From the NCBI GenBank assembly GCA_043818215.1, contig JBDRGC010000043.1:1-17723 (forward strand): a stretch of 17,723 bases of DNA. The letters are read 5' to 3'. Position 1 is the stretch's first letter; each line of letters opens with the position of its first letter. The notes under the pieces were generated by a model. The model saw only the letters and a list, made by a program, of their open reading frames with translations. It was not told where the DNA came from and searched no databases. Both the position numbers and the translations under genes were made by a program. The DNA comes from JBDRGC01 sp043818215 (lineage in GTDB: Bacteria > Chloroflexota > Anaerolineae > Anaerolineales > UBA11858). This document shows, piece after piece, positions 13,512 to 17,723 of the stretch.

Positions 13512-14600
13512 ATGATGGACATAACTGTTGTTTTATCTGCTGTTGCCGGCCTGTCCTGGCTGTTGGTGATTGGATTGCTGGCGATGACGGTGCTGCGCGC
13601 TTCGCGGCATCAGAATGTAAAAGGGGCCACCACTGGAGTGATTGTGGCGGTGGTTTTGGCTCTGGTGATGAGCACTGTCAGCGCCGGGTTGGTATTTGTC
13701 AATCCGCAAGAACGCGGCGTGGTGATATCTGCCATTCAAAAAGGTATCCGGCAAGAGGCCTTGCAGCCGGGTTTGAATTGGGTTGTGCCGTATTTCGAAA
13801 ATGTGATCATGTACCCCATTTCCCGGCAGACATACACCATGTCGATTGCTTTCTCCGAGGGACAGATAGCGGGTGACGACTCGGTGGAGGCGCGCACCTC
13901 CGACGGCCAGGTAGTTTTGGTTGACGCCTCGATCATTTTCGCCATCGACCCCAGCCGGGTCGTAGATATACATATTATGTGGCAAGATCAGTACATCAAT
14001 AATCTGGTTCGTCCCCAATCTCGCGGTGTGATCCGGGATGCAGTATCGCAATTTGGTATTGAGGAAGTTTATAGCTCCAAACGACTGGATTTGACCCAAC
14101 AGATGAGCGCTGCCATGGCTGAGACTATGAAAGAGGGCGGCCTGATTTTGGTGGACTTCGTCTTGCGCAATATCACCTTCTCGGATGAGTACGCCGCCTC
14201 GGTAGAGCAAAAGCAGATCGCCGAGCAGTTGGCGCAACAGGCGAAATTCGTTGTCGAGCAGAGGAAGCAAGAAGCTGAGCAGGCCCGTCAGACAGCAGCA
14301 GGCTTGGCTGACGCGGCTGTCATTAGAGCACAGGGTGAAGCCGACTCTTTGCTGATCAATGCGGCGGCACTGGCGCAGGCGCGCGTCATTCAGGCCACGG
14401 CGGAGGCCGAGGCCTTGCAATTGATTGCCGATGTGCTGCTCGAAAATCCAGATTTGCTGACCTATCAATACATCGACAAGTTGTCCCCGGGTATCCGGGT
14501 GATGCTGGTCCCCAACGATACCCCGTATATGCTGCCACTGCCCGATTTGGAGACGCTGGAGCAGCCGGTGAGTATTCCAGCCCCTGTGGAGAGTCCGTAG
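13512..14600 (+). CDS. SPFH/Band 7 (prohibitin-like) membrane protein
   Basis: The 362-aa protein has two N-terminal hydrophobic segments (about 2-28 and 42-62), then an SPFH domain (VFVNPQERGVVISAIQKG, LQPGLNWVVPYFENVIMYP, DGQVVLVDASIIFAIDP) and a long Gln/Ala/Glu-rich coiled coil (about 240-330, EQKQIAEQLAQQAKF). The protein ends in a proline-containing tail. SPFH proteins form large ring assemblies at membranes and act as scaffolds or regulators of proteases. AAAGGAG is 6 nt from ATG 13515 and 3 nt from ATG 13512; an ATG at 13491 has no ribosome-binding site. No NfeD or HflC partner is adjacent. Confidence 0.9.
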   Translation: MMDITVVLSAVAGLSWLLVIGLLAMTVLRASRHQNVKGATTGVIVAVVLALVMSTVSAGLVFVNPQERGVVISAIQKGIRQEALQPGLNWVVPYFENVIMYPISRQTYTMSIAFSEGQIAGDDSVEARTSDGQVVLVDASIIFAIDPSRVVDIHIMWQDQYINNLVRPQSRGVIRDAVSQFGIEEVYSSKRLDLTQQMSAAMAETMKEGGLILVDFVLRNITFSDEYAASVEQKQIAEQLAQQAKFVVEQRKQEAEQARQTAAGLADAAVIRAQGEADSLLINAAALAQARVIQATAEAEALQLIADVLLENPDLLTYQYIDKLSPGIRVMLVPNDTPYMLPLPDLETLEQPVSIPAPVESP

Positions 14601-14630
14601 AGCGGGGTGCGGGTGGCGGATAGCGAATGG

Positions 14631-14689
14631 CGTGAAGCGTGAGGCGTGAAAACGCGCAAGTTGTCACGTTTCACGCCTCACGCTTAACG
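14631..14689. repeat. 17-bp perfect inverted repeat after the SPFH gene
   Basis: AAGCGTGAGGCGTGAAA (14635-14651) is the reverse complement of 14669-14685, extending to 21 pairs with one mismatch. TCACGCCTCACG recurs directly at 14721-14732, just before the selD start. It may terminate SPFH transcription; there is no clean T-tract. Confidence 0.6.
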
Positions 14690-14740
14690 TTTCCCACTCC
14701 GCTGCGCTTCGGGGACTTCGTCACGCCTCACGTTTTCATA

Positions 14741-15808
14741 ATGATTGATAATGGTGAAACCCCTTCTGAACGTAAAATTCGCTTGACGACTCTCTCTAGC
14801 TGCTCGGGTTGAGCATCGAAGCTAGGCGCGGAGGCGCTGGCGCAGGTACTGCGTCCACTTGAGGGGATGTTCTCCCCCGATGATTACCCCGATCTGCTAG
14901 TTGGGTTGGGGCAGCCGGACGACGCCGCGGTGTGGCATATCGACGACTCCCGCTCTCTGGTGGTGACCACCGACTTCTTCACTCCGGTGGTGGATGATCC
15001 CTACGATTACGGGGCTATTGCAGCGGCCAACAGTCTTTCGGATGTCTACGCTATGGGGGGAAAGCCTTTCCTGGCTTTGAATGTGGCCGCCCTGCCCCCG
15101 GATTTGCCGCCGGCTTTTTCGGGCGAAATCATGCGCGGCGGGGCGGAGAAAGCCAGAGAAGCTGGGGTGGTGATCGCTGGCGGGCACACTATCCAAGACA
15201 GCGAGCCTAAGTATGGGCTGATCGTACTCGGCTTCGCAGACCCTGCCCGCACGATGACGAAAAGCGGGGCGCGGCCCGGTGACATTTTGGTGCTCAGCAA
15301 GCCGCTTGGCTTCGGTACCACTACTACGGCTATCAAGCAAGGTAAAGCAGCCCCGGATGACGTTGACGAAGTGGTGGATTGGATGAAGCGACTAAACCGG
15401 GAGGCCGCTGAGTTGGCAGTGGAGTTCGGCGTGTGCGGGGCAACCGATATCACCGGCTTCAGTTTGCTGGGCCATGCCTGGGAGATGGCGAAGGCCTCAG
15501 GGGTGGGACTGCGCTTCGAGTGGGAACGCATCCCCTTCACCAGCGGGGCGCGCCGGTACGCCTCCGAGTTCATCTTCCCCGGCGGGGCGTCCGATAACCG
15601 TCTGTACTTCCAGCCGCATGTGTACTTCGGGCGTGATTTGGAGGAGGAAGAGCAAATGCTGCTCTTCGATCCGCAGACCAGCGGGGGGCTGCTGCTGGCT
15701 GTCCCGGCGGACAAGCTCAATGCCATGCTGGCCCGCGCCGGTGAAATTGATCAGCCGTTGTGGGTGATTGGTGAGGTGGTCGAGGGGGAAGAGATACTTG
15801 TTATTTGA
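14741..15808 (+). CDS. selD: Selenophosphate synthetase with an active-site selenocysteine encoded by UGA
   Basis: SelD makes selenophosphate, the selenium donor for selenocysteine tRNA and selenouridine, from selenide and ATP. From ATG 14867 the family motifs are clear: PDDAAV, TTDFFTPVVDDPYDYG, AAANSLSDVYAMGG, GGHTIQDSEPKYG, GATDITGFSLLGH and DPQTSGGLL. That start would omit the catalytic N-terminus. Reading the same frame upstream to ATG 14741 gives MIDNGETPSERKIRLTTL and then SSCSG-UGA-ASKLGAEALAQVL. The UGA (14810-14812, residue 24) sits where E. coli SelD has catalytic Cys17 (GAGCGCK), and Lys27 corresponds to catalytic Lys20. The second Cys of that motif is Ser26 here. Full length is 355 aa, close to the 347 of E. 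coli SelD. A SECIS-like hairpin follows. ATG 14741 has no evident Shine-Dalgarno, so the exact start is the weakest point. Confidence 0.9.
14838..14857 (+). promoter_or_regulatory. Candidate bacterial SECIS hairpin in selD
   Basis: CGCAG (14841-14845) pairs with CTGCG (14849-14853) around the loop GUA. TGG (14838-14840) pairs with CCA (14855-14857) beyond one bulged U. The apical GCAGGUACUGC closely resembles GCAGGUCUGC of the E. coli fdhF SECIS, including the GU contacted by SelB. The loop begins 34 nt after the UGA, inside the range accepted for bacterial SECIS elements, though longer than in fdhF. Confidence 0.7.
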
Positions 15809-15851
15809 GACGTGATTCGTAATCATTCAGATGGCTGCTGAAAGATGGTTT

Positions 15852-16123
15852 AATAGAACACGGATTACGCGGATCGAGCGGATTGACGCGGATTTTATTT
15901 TTAAGCTGAAAACTCTGGAAAAGTCGAAACAAGCAACCCCCTCCCAGCCTCCCCCAAATTCTAATAACGAAATTTAGGGGAGGGGCAAATAGCATCCCCC
16001 CATTTTAGTTTTTCAAAATGGGGGGATTGAGGGAGGTGGCAGAAAAGAAAATAAGTTTTCCAGAGTTTTCAGTTTTAAGGAATCCGCGGTGATTCGTTGT
16101 ATCTGCGTAATCCGCGTTCTATT
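15852..16123. repeat. Palindromic intergenic repeat, copy B, with nested palindromes
   Basis: The outer arms (AATAGAAC at 15852 and GCGTTCTATT at 16114-16123, with GCGGATT-rich arms) are an inverted copy of 10574-10698. A 177-bp segment interrupts it, bounded by the perfect 17-bp pair CTGAAAACTCTGGAAAA (15906-15922) and its complement at 16056-16072. That segment contains further pairs: AAATT...AATTT near 15957-15975, and CCCCCCATTTT against AAAATGGGGGG near 16000-16025. It fills the gap after selD; no gene is visible in 15809-16190. Confidence 0.75.
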
Positions 16124-16190
16124 TTACCAGGGAGTTGAATACTTACTTGTGATTTTACGCTCGAAGAAGTCGAGTGCATCTGGTAGAATG

Positions 16191-16228
16191 AACCTCGGAG
16201 GTTGTCTAGCCTCCGAGGTTTTGGTTTT
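16191..16228 (+). terminator. Strong hairpin with following T-rich stretch
   Basis: AACCTCGGAGG (16191-16201) pairs perfectly with CCTCCGAGGTT (16210-16220) around an 8-nt loop, followed by TTGGTTTT. It looks like a rho-independent terminator or leader attenuator, but it lies about 380 nt after selD and only 50 nt before the phosphatase gene. Confidence 0.5.
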
Positions 16229-16269
16229 AGCTTCCTCAGCAAAAAAGGTTCGTGTTGCGTGCATCTCTC

Positions 16270-16842
16270 ATGTCCAATTTGATTCTCGTTCGTCATTCGG
16301 AATCTCAAGTTGACCCCTCACACCCGGCGAGGGAATGGCGGCTCACTGTCGAAGGGCGTCGCCGGTGTGTCCGCCTGGCGGAGCAACTGGCTCACTATCG
16401 GCCTGAAATCATCGTCACCAGCGTGGAGCCGAAGGCCATAGAGACCGGGAAGATGGCCGCAGATCACCTGGATATACCTTATCACACTGCGCAGGGACTT
16501 CACGAGCATGAGCGCAGTCAGGTTCGATTTCTGGGGAATGATGCTTTTTTGGAAGCGGTAACCAACCTTTTCGCCCGTCCAGCGGAACTCGTCTTCGGGG
16601 ATGAAACCGCGGATCAGGCAGAGGAACGTTTCACACAAGCAGTGGAATCCGTCATCGCAGCGTATCCCCACAAAAACATCGCCATCGTCACCCACGGGAC
16701 GGTGATGTCTCTCTTCGTCGGGCGTGTCACAGGCGAAGAACCATTTGCTTTTTGGGAGCGATTGGGGATGCCGGCGTTTGTGGTATTATCACAACCAGGG
16801 TTTGCCCTGCAAGCCCAAGTCGAAAGCGTTCGAGACTTTTAG
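16270..16842 (+). CDS. Histidine phosphatase superfamily protein (phosphoglycerate mutase-like)
   Basis: The protein begins MSNLILVRHSES, the histidine-phosphatase motif with the nucleophilic His (a Ser replaces the usual Gly of RHG). It contains the second catalytic region AIVTHGTVMSLFVG near the C-terminus and an acidic region (DETADQAEERF) between them. At about 190 aa it is a small cytosolic member acting on phosphomonoesters; the substrate is unknown. The start is unsettled: ATG 16270 gives the canonical N-terminus but has no close ribosome-binding site, while TTG 16255 or GTG 16252 follow AAAAAAGG and would add five or six residues. Confidence 0.85.
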   Translation: MSNLILVRHSESQVDPSHPAREWRLTVEGRRRCVRLAEQLAHYRPEIIVTSVEPKAIETGKMAADHLDIPYHTAQGLHEHERSQVRFLGNDAFLEAVTNLFARPAELVFGDETADQAEERFTQAVESVIAAYPHKNIAIVTHGTVMSLFVGRVTGEEPFAFWERLGMPAFVVLSQPGFALQAQVESVRDF

Positions 16843-16995
16843 AATGTTGAGGCGTATATTTGGGTGAAGCGTTATTGTAACTGTCCTGAAAAAGCTAAAC
16901 GTAAAGATGCATACTTGTACCATTGCGCCTCATCGTACCCTTTGGGTATTGTGTTAAATATCTGACCTTTTTTCAGCGGACTCTTATTATCAATT

Positions 16996-17175
16996 GGGTG
17001 TATTTCATTTCATTTGAAGTAAGACATTTCGCCGGTTGAGTAGCCGATGCTTTTCCGGCGTATCGAAACCAAGATATGTCGCTTTGACCGAGTAATATCG
17101 CTTGATTTCGATACGGGCGACGAAAAGCATGTCACCCTACTCAATCAGCGCTTTCAAATGAAATGAAACACACCC
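16996..17175. mobile_element. MITE-like element, 180 bp, with perfect 9-bp target duplication
   Basis: The left end GGGTGTATTTCATTTCATTT and the inverted right end differ at one base over 23 bp. TTATCAATT directly flanks both sides (16987-16995 and 17176-17184), a perfect 9-bp target duplication. The interior is itself a long palindrome (TTGAGTAG/CTACTCAA, GATGCTTTTC/GAAAAGCATG, CGTATCGAAA/TTTCGATACG) with no coding capacity. It shares termini with 3438-3586. It ends 25 bp before the start codon of the next gene. The stretch 16843-16986 shows nothing recognisable. Confidence 0.9.
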
Positions 17176-17200
17176 TTATCAATTAGACAAGGAGAATTCT

Positions 17201-17404
17201 ATGAACGACAGACCAGGTTGTCTATCCGGTTTACTCAAACTGGCTTTTCTCAATTGGATCTTCGATTGGCTGCAAGATCGCTTTGGCTTTGGCAAGGGGT
17301 TTTCCTGCACCGGCTGCGGCTGCGGGTTTATCCTGCTGATCCTTTTGATTGCCTTTAGTTGTTCTATTATCACTGGCACAGATTGGTTGAGTTTGGGGTT
17401 TTAA
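17201..17404 (+). CDS. Small Cys-rich membrane protein, unknown function
   Basis: The 67-aa protein is preceded by AAGGAG 6 nt before ATG 17201, a clear ribosome-binding site. It has an amphipathic N-terminal half (LLKLAFLNWIFDWLQDRFGFG), a Cys/Gly cluster SCTGCGCG (about residues 35-42) and one membrane helix (FILLILLIAFSCSIITG). The Cys pattern could bind metal or be lipid-modified, but no known domain is recognised. The MITE-like element at 16996-17175 separates it from any upstream promoter. Confidence 0.65.
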   Translation: MNDRPGCLSGLLKLAFLNWIFDWLQDRFGFGKGFSCTGCGCGFILLILLIAFSCSIITGTDWLSLGF

Positions 17405-17603
17405 CGATTCAGCCCGACAGGCATTTCGTAGTTGTTGTTAGTTGCCCCCCGTTCAAAGCGATACGAATTATTCGCCTTTCCACAAACCATTAGTATAGAG
17501 CGACTTGATGTAAGAGGTTTATTGATAACGAGTATCTTTTTCCATGCGGGCCAATCCTTTTGCCGGTAGGAAATAATATGAAGACTGCACTGAAAAAACT
17601 CTC

Positions 17604-17645
17604 TTACCGCGGAGAACGCAGAGAACGCAGAGAAAAACCTAAAAC
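17604..17645. repeat. Fragment of CCGCGG/ACGCAGAG repeat
   Basis: TTACCGCGGAGAACGCAGAG with a second ACGCAGAG unit resembles the repeat at 2184-2309. The remaining 17405-17603 shows no gene or structure I can support. Confidence 0.45.
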
Positions 17646-17650
17646 CAAGT

Positions 17651-17722
17651 TTAGGAATTCATGCCAGAATCTGAGCAAAGTTCCGAAATCTTAAACTGAT
17701 TTTCAATAATCTCAGCGATCTC
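17651..17722 (-). CDS. Possible C-terminal end of a gene entering from the right edge
   Basis: On the minus strand an open frame of 23 codons (EIAEIIENQFKISELCSDSG, then MNS and a TAA at 17653-17651) enters from the window edge. Residue use looks protein-like, but the stretch is too short to identify. Confidence 0.25.
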   Translation of the reverse strand, partial: EIAEIIENQFKISELCSDSGMNS

Positions 17723-17723
17723 C

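Noticed and set aside
13533..14468. Minus-strand frame of 311 codons opposite the SPFH gene
   Set aside because: Antisense shadow; the plus strand has the clear SPFH domain and ribosome-binding site.
17578..17694. 38-codon frame starting MKTALKKLSYRGERRERREK
   Set aside because: It reads through the CCGCGG/ACGCAGAG repeat and has only a weak AGGA upstream; the Arg/Glu run is the repeat in translation.

Overview
The window looks like one chromosomal segment of a Chloroflexota bacterium, probably of the class Anaerolineae. This is inferred from the gene set (an Nfn-type flavoprotein pair, MacB-type transporter with HlyD-like adaptors, SPFH protein), the moderate-to-high GC, and intergenic regions crowded with palindromic repeats, short minisatellites and MITE-like elements. 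No rRNA, tRNA or CRISPR array was seen.

Layout. 1-365 (-): edge-truncated, AT-rich membrane protein with a frameshift in an A9 run. 638-3212 (-): nfnB-like then nfnA-like genes (transcribed nfnA to nfnB), separated and preceded by repeat elements. 3850-9550 (+): an efflux operon with a consensus promoter and palindromic operator, a MarR regulator, two paralogous membrane-fusion adaptors (the second with an in-frame UGA), a MacB/LolD-type ATPase and a MacB-type permease. 9563-10041: two complementary tandem-repeat arrays. 10049-10534 (+): AhpD/carboxymuconolactone decarboxylase-like protein. 10737-11186 (-): chagasin-like (I42) protease-inhibitor lipoprotein. 11407-12378 (-): TPR-like protein. 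12515-13265 (-): PyrK-like [2Fe-2S] flavoprotein with a frameshift in a C8 run. 13512-14600 (+): SPFH/prohibitin-family protein. 14741-15808 (+): selenophosphate synthetase SelD. 16270-16842 (+): histidine phosphatase. 17201-17404 (+): small Cys-rich membrane protein.

Main discovery. The obvious selD reading frame (ATG at 14867) lacks the catalytic N-terminus. Reading upstream in the same frame gives a canonical SelD N-terminus starting at ATG 14741, interrupted only by a UGA at 14810 placed exactly at the catalytic Cys/Sec position. A stem-loop downstream of the UGA has an apical sequence closely resembling the known E. coli fdhF SECIS. The gene therefore probably encodes a selenocysteine-containing SelD, and the organism probably decodes UGA as Sec.

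Other notable structure. Two MITE-like elements share terminal inverted repeats and have 8-9 bp target duplications but different palindromic interiors. Several palindromic repeats are nested inside one another. Elements sit directly upstream of the ribosome-binding sites of nfnA and of the small membrane protein. Two homopolymer frameshifts and one in-frame UGA need checking against reads before they are called biological.
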